Below are positions 11,227-23,134 of a stretch of DNA of 64,000 bases, piece by piece. Where the stretch lies: assembly GCA_000827495.1 (NCBI GenBank), contig KN817533.1:248001-312000 (forward strand), given 5' to 3'. The notes beneath the pieces are model-generated. The model had not been told where the DNA came from. It did not search any database and saw only the letters and a program-made list of their open reading frames with translations. Made by a program: the position numbers and the translations under genes. Source of the stretch: Hypholoma sublateritium FD-334 SS-4. Lineage: Eukaryota; Basidiomycota; Agaricomycetes; Agaricales; Strophariaceae. The stretch's first letter is position 1. Every line of letters starts with the position of its first letter.

Positions 11227-14148
11227 CGAGGAAAATGTGCAATATGGGTGCTGTTACATAGCATCTCGATTGCGTGCCCTCTTTTGTAGTATTGCTTTGG
11301 CACAATACAGTGAGGTGGATCGTAAATTAACAAGGAGACTTACCGATCCTTTCGGGTCCATCTCTTGTCCATCTCAGTTGCGAATGTATTTGTGGGTACT
11401 GCAATACCTATCTGGTCAGCCAAGCGTTTCGTCATGAGGGTTGTCAATATGGCACTCAGCCGTCCTGCATATCACTCACAGGAATTTATTCCCCTATACC
11501 TATAGCATGTTTGACAAACTTTCGCCTTGTCGGAACCGCATGACGTGAGATTGAGTATGGCTTGATAGGATAGATAAGATATAGGGATACAATTGGTGCA
11601 GCTCTGCTCTATATTTTCTGAAGGGCATGTGGAAGCGCACTTTGCTAAGAAAAGGGGGGTGACTCAATCAAAAGGCTTTGTCACTAATGGAGTTTTATTC
11701 TCGGGCGGCTGACTCAGAGTAATCATTTTATCAATCACAGAGATGTTTTCAGAGTCGCCGCCTTTCCTATCAGCCATTGTATTAATGTAAGTTACTGACA
11801 ATGTGACCTCACAGGTGGGTGGTTCTGTGAGAAGAGCAAAATTTCCTGCCATTCATTGAACGAACGTTCCATTCCAGATCTTCCAAATCACCACTTATAG
11901 AACTTAAAGAAGCTTACATATATGTTACTGAGGATAAACGTACAGAATGACGCAAAGAATAACATTCGTGGGAGTAGCAAGGGGCAGGAAATCGCGAGTG
12001 AAATTGAATTGATGACCGTGTAGTATCTGGGCTATATTTCTATCATCATTGGACGCCCATAGCAGAGGGTAAATATTAGTTGAAGAGATGTAAAGCTATT
12101 GTTAGAAATCATCTTGGGGAGGTCGTTAATTTGGCTAAACAACTTGGGTGCAACTTGTGCGTCACGGTACCGATACAAATGTAACTTCGATGCTGATGCT
12201 CAGAATTGGCACGAGTCCTTCTACAATGGGGCTGACTTGTGTTTCAACTTCAACGAAGAATTCTCCGAAGCTATGAGAAGATTGGAGGTTCTTGGAGTCC
12301 GTGTCTTTGCCGGGAATGGCCATGGCGTGCAGAACCTATTGCCATAATAAGCAATTAAATTCTTTGTTATTAATAGATCACTGCCGGCGCTTGCCAAGTG
12401 CTCACTATAAATAACCGTGAGCGTCTGTGGAAACTAAGTGGCTCGCAGAACCTCTTGTACGTCGCGATAAGTATGAGGCGTCCGCGTGTATCATCGCATG
12501 AGGCTTGCGAATTTATGAACATGTGAGCGAGACTGGATTGGGGTAAGCTCGGCGATTTTCCCAGATAGCGGAGAGTATAACTAAGTTATCCACGTCTGGG
12601 CCAGTCCGACATTATCTGTGAAATCCTAGATCCAGATCAAATCCAGATAGAGATACAATAAACGGATAAGGCGGTCCCGCACTTGACAAATGTAAAATTA
12701 TAGATGCTTTCTTGAGACAAACCTTCGTTGGTTGAGCATAGATCCCAAAAGTACAACTTCCTGTAGCATACATTCTAGAGCGACAATCACAAATAAAAAT
12801 CATGCAGTATCTCTCAGATGAGCATGTGGCTTTGATTACGAGCCAAAATTGGCGGAACCAGCTGACTCGAACTAAGCGGAGGTCGCTCTATAGTACATTC
12901 CTACGAGACCGGCTGTATGTAAGCTTTATGTTGACGTTGACGCCGACTATCGTTTTTCGTCCAAATATTGTGCAAATTATGTGTTCGTTAGATGAATTGA
13001 TAGACCCTCAGCACTCCAAGATGTATCTACTAGTGCAGATGTCTGTCAAATATCTCCTTAACATGCATTAAATGTGCCCAGCTCTAAAAATCCTGAGCCA
13101 TTCCCATGGACCTGTACGCATGACTCATGATGCATGAGGAATCAAGATTCCGGCTATGTCGTAGCCCAAAAATTACCCAAAAATGGCGGGAGAGAGGGGA
13201 TTCCAGCGTTATTTGCTGTAAAGTATGCACAGAATCATGTACGATGTTGACATATCCTCCTTCAACAGCGTATGAACAACCTAGTTCCAAAGATCTACTA
13301 CAAGCATGAAAAGATATGCCTCAGTATCTGATTTCAACGAACAGCTTGAAGCAAGAAAGTCATTGAATTGAGGGAATATTCGGACGGGAACAGAGCGTTG
13401 CTAGTTTCCATACGCCGTCAGCGTTGTGAACGACCACGGGTAGAATATCAATTCTATACGCCTGATCACATTAGGTTCAAACAGACACAATTTACCCAGC
13501 TTGTCGAGCAATCTCAAACTTCAGTACTTCAGTCCCTGGCGAGATACAGACATATAGTACGTCTCTATTTCTGTCATTCGTGCTCGACTTGCGCTCTAGA
13601 GCTCCGAGTCTTCGAGCAGGTTCGCTCTATCGCAGGCGGTCTTATTTCGGGAGTCGCATCTTCTTTTCAACAGGTCTATAGACCGTTTCCGATGCGAAAG
13701 AGGAGGATTCATGTAAACCTCAAGGATACGATTAATTAGTAAGCGTTTTAAACCCAGAAATTCTGGATGACGCCTTGACCGGGGCGAGTCTGTAGTGTAC
13801 CCGCCTGGCTATGGATCGTATTACCGGCCTATAAATACGAACGCCGTCCCTGCGTCGAGGGTTTCTCATGATCACCTGCCCATTGAGGCAAAAATGCTCC
13901 AGGTGTAAATGCGATTACGCGCACGCTAGACACGCTACTAAGTGCCGGAATGTTTTTCGTCATCATGCTAATATTACGACCGCCCTTGCAAGACAAACTT
14001 GAATGGAGCGGATTTTTCCAAGATTTTTCAATGCACGAGTACATACTGCTTCACTATATTTATGCTTATGGTATCATCCGAAGTCATTCGCACGAACATC
14101 GATGCCTTCTTCTGTATCTCTCTGATTCTGATTCTCTCATGACCCACT
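11227..14148. other. Laccase upstream region and intergenic, no convincing gene
   Basis: Almost 3 kb. The open stretch 12099-12347 (+), containing CASRYRYKCNFDADAQNWHE, has a protein-like look but lacks an ATG at its start and a detectable upstream exon. 13368-13739 (+) is open for 123 codons but shows no motif. The part next to 11226 must hold the laccase promoter; I see no clear TATA box at a usual distance. Confidence 0.4.
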
Positions 14149-14154
14149 TATAAA
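14149..14154 (+). promoter_or_regulatory. TATA box of the MDR oxidoreductase gene
   Basis: TATAAA, 81 bases upstream of the ATG at 14235, at a normal position for a fungal promoter. Confidence 0.5.
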
Positions 14155-14234
14155 GGTGGTCGACGAATGCGCTATCCTGGAGTCCAGCATCCTTCGGCTT
14201 TCCTGAATACCAACTAAATAGCGTCTATTTATCG

Positions 14235-15512
14235 ATGCCTCCTATTCAACAGGCCCTGCTCCTCAAAAAGAAATTCGGAGACCTTGTGCTCGATAAGATC
14301 TCGATTCCAACCCCTGGCCCTGGCGAGATTAGAGTCAAGATCCTCTCGTCCTCACTGAATCCCGTAGACTGGAAGATTCAAAAGCACGGCATCTTCTTGG
14401 ATGAGTTCCCTGCTATCCTGGGATCTGATATTGCTGGTGAAGTGGACGAGCTTGGCCCGGGCGTCAAAGAGTTCGACATACGCGACAGAGTGTACGATTT
14501 GCGCTAGCATTGCTTCTGGGAGGTGGCTGTGATTAACTGACGAATACTGGTTCGCGACGTAGATTCACTCAAGGCCTGCGCTCGATCGAATTTGCCGGGT
14601 TCCAGCAATATGCTCTTTCTCGTGCATCTAACGTCTCCAAGGCCAGTATACCATCCACGACCTTCACAAACATTTGAATGACTGCTGACACTTCCCGACA
14701 GATTCCGCCCAACGTCTCATTTGACGGCGCTTCTTCATTCCCAGTCGCACTGACGGCGGCATACGTGGGACTGTACAATCGCAGTCCGCACGGACTGGAA
14801 TTCACGCCTCCGACCTCGTCCTCCGCCAGGGGAAAATACGCCGGGACGCCAATCGTCATCCTCGGAGGCGCAAGCACAGTCGGTCAATACAGTACGTCGA
14901 ACGGAATCGACCCTGACAAATAAGCATCTGAGCATCCGCCCTAGCCATCCAGCTCGCGAAAGTCTCCGGGTTCTCCCCGATATTCACCACCGCCTCGCTG
15001 AAGCACACCGAGCGCCTCTCGGCCTTGGGCGCCACCGCCGTGCTTGACCGCAACCTGCCGTCTTCCGCGCTCGCGGCGGCGATTGTCCAGCGCACGCAGG
15101 CGCCGATCTTAACCGTGTACGACGCGATCTCGACGGAAGACACGCAGCAGACGGGACTCACGCTCCTCGCGCCGGGCGGGCGTCTCGCGGTCGTGCAACA
15201 GCCCACAACCACGTGCAGAGAGGGGCGCACGATCGTACAGGTCATCGGCGGCCTCGGGCAGCCGCACAACATCGCACTGCTGTCCCAGTTCTATCACGAT
15301 GTGGCATATCAGTTCTTGGAAGAAGGTTGGCTCAAGGTGAGTATCTCCAAGACTGGGGTAGTCTAAACTCTACTGAAGCTTTAATCCATCCACAGCCCAA
15401 TAATGTGGAGGTCCTTCCAGATGGTCTCGCTGGAATCCCTGATGGGCTTCGCAGATTGGAGCTGGATCAAGTCTCGGGCGTGAAGCTCGTCGCACGTCCG
15501 CAGGAGACTTGA
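14235..15512 (+). CDS. Zinc-independent MDR oxidoreductase (enoyl-reductase/quinone-reductase type), 344 aa
   Basis: Exons 14235-14491, 14563-14641, 14702-14891, 14945-15336 and 15396-15512 sum to 345 codons with stop, the usual family length. The GroES-like N-terminal domain shows PTPGPGEIRVKILSSSLNPV and GSDIAGEVDELGPGV. The Rossmann domain shows VILGGASTVGQY as its nucleotide loop, then QLAKVSGFSPIFTTAS. The zinc-ligand Cys/His set of classical alcohol dehydrogenases is absent. The C-terminal LELDQVSGVKLVARPQET is typical of fungal zinc-binding-dehydrogenase-like and trans-acting enoyl-reductase proteins, which use NADPH. Intron 2 (14642-14701) seems to start with GC rather than GT: only AAG|GCCAGT keeps the frame and the conserved KIPPNVSFDG. 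No neighbouring biosynthetic gene is seen, so the substrate is unknown. Confidence 0.88.
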
Positions 15513-15711
15513 AGTGCCCTCGCCTTGTGTTGTCCAGAAAATTCGAAGTACTTTCATCGCTCTTCAAAACGAGTCTATGTAAATAATATTTGTTCCAAGA
15601 AAGTCATCACCTTGGATTGCCCCAGTCTTTCTCGATTTCTAGAGCGCGCACAAAAGTGGATTGGAACTCGTATAAATACAGCTGCGGACTATCGCCGCGC
15701 AGGTAACTTTA

Positions 15712-15750
15712 AAGCTCTTTTCATATAGGATGGCACTCGTGCGTCATTTC
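15712..15750 (+). repeat. Left TIR of the Tc1/mariner-type element
   Basis: 39 bases matching the inverted right end at 35 positions; TA target duplication precedes it at 15710-15711. Confidence 0.88.
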
Positions 15751-16656
15751 CAAGACATGATCAAATTTGCTACTTGTGAAAAATTGAGCTAAATTTGTAC
15801 TTGTCATCTGTTACCGTGTCGCTCCCACCATGCCCTACCGTACCATCAGCCGAGACTTGAAGCTTGCTGCTGTACGGCTCTATGAGCGAGAGATTCTGCC
15901 TCTCGATGATATTCTTGACATCATGGCTTTCTCTAGGAGGACCTTCTTCCGCATACTCAGGCTCTGGCGCAGTACAGGCGATGTTGTCATGCATAGATTT
16001 GGGACAATCAAAGGCCGTCCTCGTCTCCTCAATTTTGATGACATTCACTACATCTTACAGCTGGTTCGCCTCCGCCCTGATTGGTTCCTAGACGAACTTC
16101 TCGAGCTCTTGAAAACCAACCGTTATATATCTGTTCACTATGTCACAATCCATCGGGAGCTTCACAGAGCTGGGGTCTCGTACAAGAAGCTCAAACGAAT
16201 TGCTTCTGAGCGCAAAGAAGAGGCACGAAATGCATACATTGCCCATATTGCTCAGTATGAACCCGAAGAAATTGGGTTCCTCGATGAGACTTCGAAGAAC
16301 GAGAAAACAGCTGCCCGCGGGTATGGAAGATCTAAAAAAGGACGTCGTGCTGTCATGCGCCAACGCTTTGTCCGTGGAACTCGTCTCTCGGCAACTGCAC
16401 TACTTACAGTCGATGGGATATTGGCTTCTACTGTTGTCGAGGGCTCGATGAACAGAGAAATGTACCTGGACTTCCTGGAACACCGTGTTGTGAGCGACAT
16501 TTCTGTCTTGTTTCTGTCTGTATCTATCAGATGTCAGTAGTCTGATATAGCCCTCAAAGATGCCTATAACCTCACCATATCCTGGTCCCTTGAGTGTGTT
16601 GATTATGGATAATGCTCGTATTCACCATGGCGATGAGATCCTGGAGCTGGCTGACC

Positions 16657-16692
16657 CAAGGGGTATGCACCGGCAAATTCCGGCACACGATG
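16657..16692 (+). repeat. Left TIR of the P-like element
   Basis: 36 bases. The first nine (CAAGGGGTA) and the last ten (GCACACGATG) match the inverted right end, with a diverged middle. Confidence 0.85.
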
Positions 16693-16694
16693 AT

Positions 16695-16710
16695 GGGGGG
16701 GGGAGGGGGG
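16695..16710 (+). repeat. Subterminal G-tract, left end of P-like element
   Basis: Nine G, one A and six G on the plus strand, directly inside the left TIR. The right end has a related run at 22644-22656 in the same orientation. Confidence 0.7.
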
Positions 16711-17016
16711 TAGACGGTGCCTTATTTCTAAAAGTTTATACCTTAGTTTTTTTTGTTCCAAATGGCATATACAGACAGCTACAGCCTATGTTTCATGTTC
16801 AAATATCACAGACTATGCTGTGGGGTGTATATTGGGCCCTGGGCGGAGTATACAGGCCGTGTATGACCGCAAGGACCATAGTCACGTGCCTTAGATTAGA
16901 TAGTGATTTGAGATTGCACAAGATTATCATGAGATTATCATGAGATTTGGTTAAAATTTGATGTTACGCTCGACGCGCGCTTACTTCTATCTCACGAACC
17001 CTGTTTCCTTGTTAAA

Positions 17017-20000
17017 ATGGCAAAAAAGAAGGTAAGTACTATATACGGCGCCTATTTGGATGTTGCGAAAGATTGGCTGATCATGTTCCCAAAAATAGGA
17101 CAATTCCTACACGGTCGACAGCACAATATGGTGCGAAGTTTGCCGTAAAAGCATTCCCGTTGGCGTCGGAGGGAAGGCAAATTTTGCCTCCCATCAAACG
17201 AGCAAGCAACATACACAAAATGCGAACCACGCAGTGGGAAATAAAAGCATCAGGTCTTTTTTTAGCAAGGCTCCCACCGCTGCACAAGTTGCGATCGGTA
17301 CTGGGACGTCATTGTCTTCACTGCTTGTACAGGCTACCGCATTCACAGGGCCATCTATGTCTCCCTCCGTTCCGTCAACACCAGCCCAACAATCAGATAA
17401 ATCCATTACTCCTCATCTTCTCTCTCGACAATCATCTCCCTCCAAATCTGCTTTATTAGCCAAGCTCGAAGCCGCCGTATCCACACTCCCGGCCACTGTT
17501 CTAGTTGGAACCAAGGAGGACGATCTTGCGCAGTTCTCCGGAGATCCGATCCACAGTTTAGATGAGGGAGACGATGCGTGGGAGATGATTGACAGGGCGC
17601 TAAACCGTGTCATTGGTTATGGGAAAACGTCAACCGAAATTGAGAACATGATCCGAAGAGGCCAATATGGAATGGATGGAATGCTCTCATGGCTGAAGAA
17701 GTGTGTCTATGGCCTGAAGATTGACGAGGGCCTATTGGAAAATAAGGTAGAACGACTCATTAGTGCAATGTTACAGTTGTGAGCTTAATTTCAATGATTT
17801 AAATATGATTTCCTAATTCAAATCTTCAGAGGAGCGACAATAGCCCCAGAAGCGCTATCTACTCGGGACTTGGAGCAGGATGGGATCGAAGAAATTGACA
17901 AGGACGAGTACACTAGCACACAACGGTGAGTCTCATGATTTTTGAATGGAAATTAACAGCGCTAATTGAGCGCGAAGAATTGCATCTGCACCACCCACAG
18001 TACAAATACTACCTACTCTTGTAGAAAATAATTGTCCAGGATATATACTGAAGCTCGCAGATGGTCAGTCAGCATTCGCTCTGTACCCTTTCATGCTCCA
18101 CAGCAGACAAGAGCTTCCCTGGACATTTGCTATGAAGGACGAGCACCTCATTCTCCGGTCGAACAACTGCACGAAGGCCTCTGAATCCCCATGCACGTCT
18201 TGCTCTCGCCTTCACGAAAATAACATTGTCATGGGCATTCGCCATCGCGCTACATCTGGCGCCGACCCCAAGACGCCGTGGCACTGGCTGAGCGCCGCGC
18301 ACATGTACTCCCTACTCGAGAAGAAGACAGAACAAATCAATGTGTTAAAGCTGAATTCGCTAAATACACTTCGGTCAATCGGCGTACGCAATCGTCACAT
18401 CGATGCCTGGAAACGCGTACATATGGCAATCATGCAGTCAAACATCCCGCGGCTTCGTGAGCTTCTCATGGTTGCTTATCGTGCTGGCTCTAGCGTCGTG
18501 GCTCTTCTTGAAAAGGTCAAACAAGCTGCTGAGCGAAAGTATAGTCCAAAAAGCTATGACGAGACTCAATATCAGCTGGGATATCTCTTGTACAAGATCG
18601 GGGGAAGAGCCGCAGCAGACTTAGCGTACACCACACTCGGCACTCCATCCGTCGACACCTCTAAGCGGCATATATCAACAAACCCTCTCGTTTCATCGGC
18701 GTCATTCCCAACGCGAGCCGAACTTCTGTACAACCTCAATGCATGTTACCCGAGTGCCGCCCGAAAGACGACAGCTTCAGCAATAAAGGGAATGACACTT
18801 CAGATAGACGAAATCAAGATTCAAGAACGCTTACGTTGGGACCCAAAATCGAATCAAATCTTGGGTGTCTGTCGTGAACACGGCGGACAGTGCTCCCTGG
18901 AATTTCGCTCCATGCATCAGGCCGATGACCTCCTTGACTGTTTGCAGAAAAACGTGGTTCACCTTGCCACAGAAGTAAGTCTCCCGTGTATCAGTCAAAT
19001 GGAATTTAGTGGAACTGACTCTTCTATAAATTTAGGCGACTGTTATCGGTGCTTCAATACTTTCTAGGGATCCAAACGATTATACAACCCGTGCATTTGC
19101 CATCTCTGGGAGCTGCAAACGAGAGACGGTTGAAAACCAGGAACGACTTCTCCGCGGGGCCATCGATGCTGCATCGGAAAAAGCGCAGGAGCAGAGTGCC
19201 AGAGTCTATTGCATAGCTTCGGACGGAGATTCACGCCGGCGACGGGCGCTTATTTCAATTGCTCTGGGATCACACGTCAGTCCATCATCGCCGCTACATA
19301 AAATACTCGGCGACTTGCCATTATTCAACCTCGCATGCGGTAACGATGATCTCACACCTGACTTTGACTGGAAACATGTTCTCAAGCGCTTTCGAAACAC
19401 AACCCTGCGGCAAAAGGGAATCTCAATCAATGATGTTGCTATTAGTACAGACACGATCAAGACTCACCTCATTTCAGCTGGATTATCTGCAGATAGCGCC
19501 GATGTACTGCTGGCCCCAAACGACAGGCAGGATGTGGTGCTTATGATAAAACTCCTTCATGCTCTCGCCTCACTTCAAGCTCCCACTGTTGACGACAGTC
19601 CGCTTGTGCATGCGACGCGACGTTCTCTCGTGCTCCTCGGACGAGTTTATTGGAATTTGTTGCGGGCATATCTGGACGTTTCTCTGTCATTAAACGACCA
19701 GCTCGTGCATCTCTCCACTGCAGCGCACCTTATACTAGCAATCTACAACCAGGATAAAGGCGACTTCATTCCTGTGCAGACCTATTTTGACGTTGAGTCA
19801 ATGATAAAGAACATATATTTCTGTGTAGCAAAAACTCAGCTCGATGATCCCGACGGCGAATTCTGGATTGTCTTGCTTGGTACCGACGGCCTGGAGAAGA
19901 CATTCGGACAGGTTAGAACCATAGTTGGGAATGACACGAACGCAGACCAGTTGCAACTCACCAACCGAATCGACGGCGCCGTTCAATGTGTCAATATTCT

Positions 20001-22580
20001 CGAGCAGCATCCGGAATGGGGTGGTCAATCAAGGCGGCTTTCTGTAAAGCCATTATTCAGTACCGGGGGTGAAAACGCACCTGTCAACGGCGAGATCAAC
20101 AGTGTGTACGACCATATCAGTCCCAAATCGTGCACTGGCGACCTTCGTGTGAGCGAGGTGAACCTCCGTGGATGCTGGCTTGCTGGACGTCGTGCAGCCG
20201 AAACGACGCTTACAGCGGGGAACTTGGAGCCGCCCTTTGCTGATATGGAGAAAAAAGGCGGGTACGACGTTCTATGCCCCTTTGGAAAGTCGAAGATGGT
20301 CCTGGTTGACGGTGTTCTTGCCCCAGGCGAACGCGAAGAGACAGAGGAAGAACGAGACGAGTCTGACATTGATAGTTCTCAGGCTGTCGTTTCAGGAAGC
20401 GGTGACCGAGCGGACCCCGCGGAAATAGAAGACAGCGAAGAACCTGATCTTGATGACATCGTGGGTGCTGCCGACGCAGGAAGGGACCTCAGTAGTGCTG
20501 TTCCACTCGCTTCCCGTCGCATACAGGAAGCATGGGTGACCATCGACGGCAAGAAAGTCCACAAGGCCACGGTACTTCGGCTATACTCAAATCCTATGGC
20601 CGTAAAGGACTCAAAGGACCGTCTCAAACGTGTACGCGGGTTCTCGCAGTACCACGAAATTCCATCCACTGTCAACTCGTTTGTGCCCGACTCCGAAAAC
20701 CCGAATACCGTGCACGTTCAAGATCCTGCATTGACATTGGTGAAATGCAGCAAACAGATTTTCCTCGCCGTCTTTCAAATTCTCAGCATCCGCATAGATG
20801 GAAAAGCTGTTCTTTCCGCCGCTGCTGAAATAATCACTGAGCCCAACGTACGGATTAGTGGGCAGGTCATGAAGTTGTCGTTGTTCGACGCATCGCATCA
20901 GCCCGACGGCGCCGATTGGCAATGGATTGGAAATTTCGAGAAGAAAGCGACCTTTCACAATGTTTCCGGACGCTCAATCGAACTGATTAACCCTGTCATT
21001 CAACAAGCAGCACGCGGGCGGAACTCTGGGCAGGATACGTATGTGTTTCGGACTGCCGACTTAAGAGCATTGTCGGCGATTCTCTTTCAGAAAGTGCTCG
21101 ATGAGCCCGGGATCATCCCAGAGGTACCGCTCACACCAACGTTCCCATACCGTTCCGCGGAAGGTAAGTTCATCACGATCGTCTTCGCTTCAATTTGCTT
21201 TCATTCACATATTCATCTAGGGCGCGCTTGCTTTGTTTGCGAAAAGGACATTGCTGGTGGAGACCCTTCACAGGAGGCGGACAATTCCTGCCAATATTGC
21301 CGTCAAAAAGTTCTTTTGGACACGCTGAGTAATCCTATACTTATATCCCACATCGGCGCACACATCCTCCATGATCCACGCTTGAAAGACGTCCAAAATC
21401 CGTGCGGCTTCTGCCTCAGAAGTGGCACGTTGGGATGCAGCATATATTTGAAGACTGCTGGAAAGACCACAACCATCGACATGGTCACCTCGCAGTGCCC
21501 TCAGCTACGCAAGATATCACTGAAGTCCGCATCTCAGTTCACGACGAAATCGCCATGCACAAATCATCCTATCCGATGCCCCCTTTGCCCACCAAAATCC
21601 GCAGCAATATGGAAATACAACTTTCGGGCGCATATCACCACCTCACACCGTACCGCCAACCCTGAACTTTACCAGTCTCTGTTCAACCTTGAGAAGGACG
21701 AAGTTATCTTGATGAAAGGTCTGTTACTCAAGGTACCACGTCCGGGAAAGAAATTAGCTACGAAGAGCGCGGGCTTGCTCATCTCAGATGTACATAGCTC
21801 TCGATGTGCCGTAACGAGGTAAGTCAATGTGTTGTGCATTTATAGACGTCTCATTGATTCCAAATACTATTTAAGTGACCTTTCTACTCACGCGGCCTTG
21901 AACGACGACGGACCTATCGCTGATCCTCCAGCTCCCGTAGGCAGCGACTCAGAGAGCCTCGGAGCTGAGATCAGCGATGACACGAGTATGACAGGTGACG
22001 ACGACGATTTTTATATGCCCTTTTTGAAGGAACTTCGCCAGCCAGCCGTCGCGAACATTCCAGAACACTTGAACCAACAAGTTGAAAGTCAACTTGAGGG
22101 TCCTGCCGCAGGGGACGGGAGTCCAAGCGATACTGCTGAGACAGAGAAGACCTCTGTTGACATCTCCCGCGGCCATCTCGACGATGGCGGAATTCTCGAC
22201 CCCAACGACGCCGCAATTCCCATCCCTCCAAGTACCCGCGGCGGCACGTCCGAGGTGGCCAATGCCGAGGTCCCGCCGTTGTCGAGAAAACGCAAGGCGG
22301 CCGCTGTGGTACCGGATACGATTTTAGATGACTTGATGATCTGCGCCGACGATTCCTGCTGTGAGATGATTGAAGAAGGTGACCTTCTCACCTGTACAGC
22401 GCCAGGATGTGGGCAAAATGTGAGTTCAGTCGTTTTCTAAGCACCTGAACGGTCTAATATTTTATATAGTATCATCTTACATGTCAAGGGTTTATAGAAA
22501 AGCCTTTAGAGTTCTTTTGCGACGACCAGTGCAAGCAGGACGCAGGATTTCGAGTGGGGAACAAGAGGAGGCGCAGATAG
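17017..22580 (+). CDS. P-element-like transposase with BED finger and PHD-like C-terminus, 1,722 aa
   Basis: Exons 17017-17031, 17099-17778, 17830-17925, 17978-18974, 19036-21163, 21221-21818, 21876-22419 and 22470-22580 give 1,723 codons with stop, all junctions in frame. Seen: a BED-type finger (C17, C20, H37, H43: WCEVCRKS then SHQTSKQH). A candidate RNase H-like core follows, with LQIDEIKIQERLRWD (D541), ASDGDSRRRR (D659/D661), DFDWKHVLKRFRN (D707, H710) and DGLEKTFGQVRTIVG (E883). The DEIKI, D-x2-H-x2-K-x2-RN and LE-x2-FG-x-R-x-GN blocks resemble P/THAP9 transposases. Next come an acidic linker, Cys-rich modules (FVCEKD, CQYC, a C2H2 at CPLCPP) and a final PHD-like Cys/His cluster ending FFCDDQCKQ with a basic tail. 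The C-terminal fusion is unusual. Superfamily membership is inferred; open-frame integrity is seen directly. Confidence 0.85.
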
Positions 22581-22643
22581 AATGTATTTATAGATTTGAT
22601 CTGCTGACTAATTTGATCAAATTACTATATATGGTAACGTCGA

Positions 22644-22656
22644 GGGGGGGGAGGGG
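22644..22656 (+). repeat. Subterminal G-tract, right end of P-like element
   Basis: Eight G, one A and four G, followed by TCTACG; the left tract is followed by TAGACG. Same orientation at both ends, so it is a direct, not inverted, feature. Confidence 0.65.
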
Positions 22657-22684
22657 TCTACGAGCCCTTAAATCTAAAAAGGGA

Positions 22685-22720
22685 CATCGTGTGCGGTAAA
22701 AATTTCTTGAGTACCCCTTG
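22685..22720 (-). repeat. Right TIR of the P-like element
   Basis: Inverted partner of the left end, terminating in TACCCCTTG on the plus strand directly before the 8-bp duplication. Confidence 0.85.
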
Positions 22721-23134
22721 GGCTGACCGATTCGGTGAGTTCTATTGAAATACACAAAGTAAAACATCAAGTTGACATCTGCAGGTGTTCGGATTGAATA
22801 TCTACCACCATACTCCCCTGACTTGAATCCGATTGAAGAGGCCTTTTCAAAGATCAAGGCATTTATCCGACGCAACAATGATGTGTTTCTTTCAGCACCA
22901 TCAGAGGCCATAATGTACGATATGTACATTGCAATGGAGGTAATCACGAAATGCGATGCAATTGGATACTTTGTACATGCTGGGTATTTCTAGGTCTAGT
23001 ATACAGGATTGATTATGACGATAATACGCATGAGCTGATGGCGAAGAAGCAAATACAACTTTACAAGCAAAGAGTCTGATGTAGAAATATAATTACAATT
23101 TTGCTTTCATCAGTGTCCGTGATGTACGAACACT

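Larger units (their letters stand above)
16657..22720 (+). mobile_element. Large DNA transposon with P-element-like transposase, complete, 6,064 bp
   Basis: The 8-bp target duplication GGCTGACC lies at 16649-16656 and 22721-22728. The ends are imperfect 36-bp inverted repeats starting CAAGGGGTA, sharing CACACGATG at their inner edge. G-rich tracts lie just inside both ends. The single gene (17017-22580) spans nearly the whole element and is open. 8-bp duplications occur in hAT, P and KDZ-type elements; the transposase motifs fit P-like elements best. It sits in the coding sequence of the Tc1-type transposase, so it is younger than that element. Confidence 0.93.
15830..22993 (+). pseudogene. 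Tc1-type DD34E transposase, interrupted by a transposon
   Basis: Exons 15830-16489, 16551-16656, then after the insertion and target duplication 22729-22734 and 22785-22993. Joined they give 327 codons including the stop, with no other lesion. The N-terminus has paired helix-turn-helix features (LPLDDILDIMAFSRRTFFRI). The catalytic residues are D152 (IGFLDETSKNEK), D240 (VLIMDNARIHHG) and E275 (PPYSPDLNPIEEAF), with 34 residues between the last two, the Tc1 spacing. The break falls in the codon for Arg256, between the second and third catalytic residues, so the resident copy cannot make a full enzyme. Precise excision of the inner element plus one 8-bp copy would be needed to restore the frame. 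Confidence 0.92.

Noticed and set aside
12099..12347. Possible small Cys-containing protein gene
   Set aside because: Protein-like composition, but no ATG at its start and no upstream exon found; not supported enough to call.
22772..22993. Isolated fragment with LPPYSPDLNPIEEAF as a separate mariner remnant
   Set aside because: It is the last exon of the transposase begun at 15830; the target duplication and restored frame show it was split by insertion.
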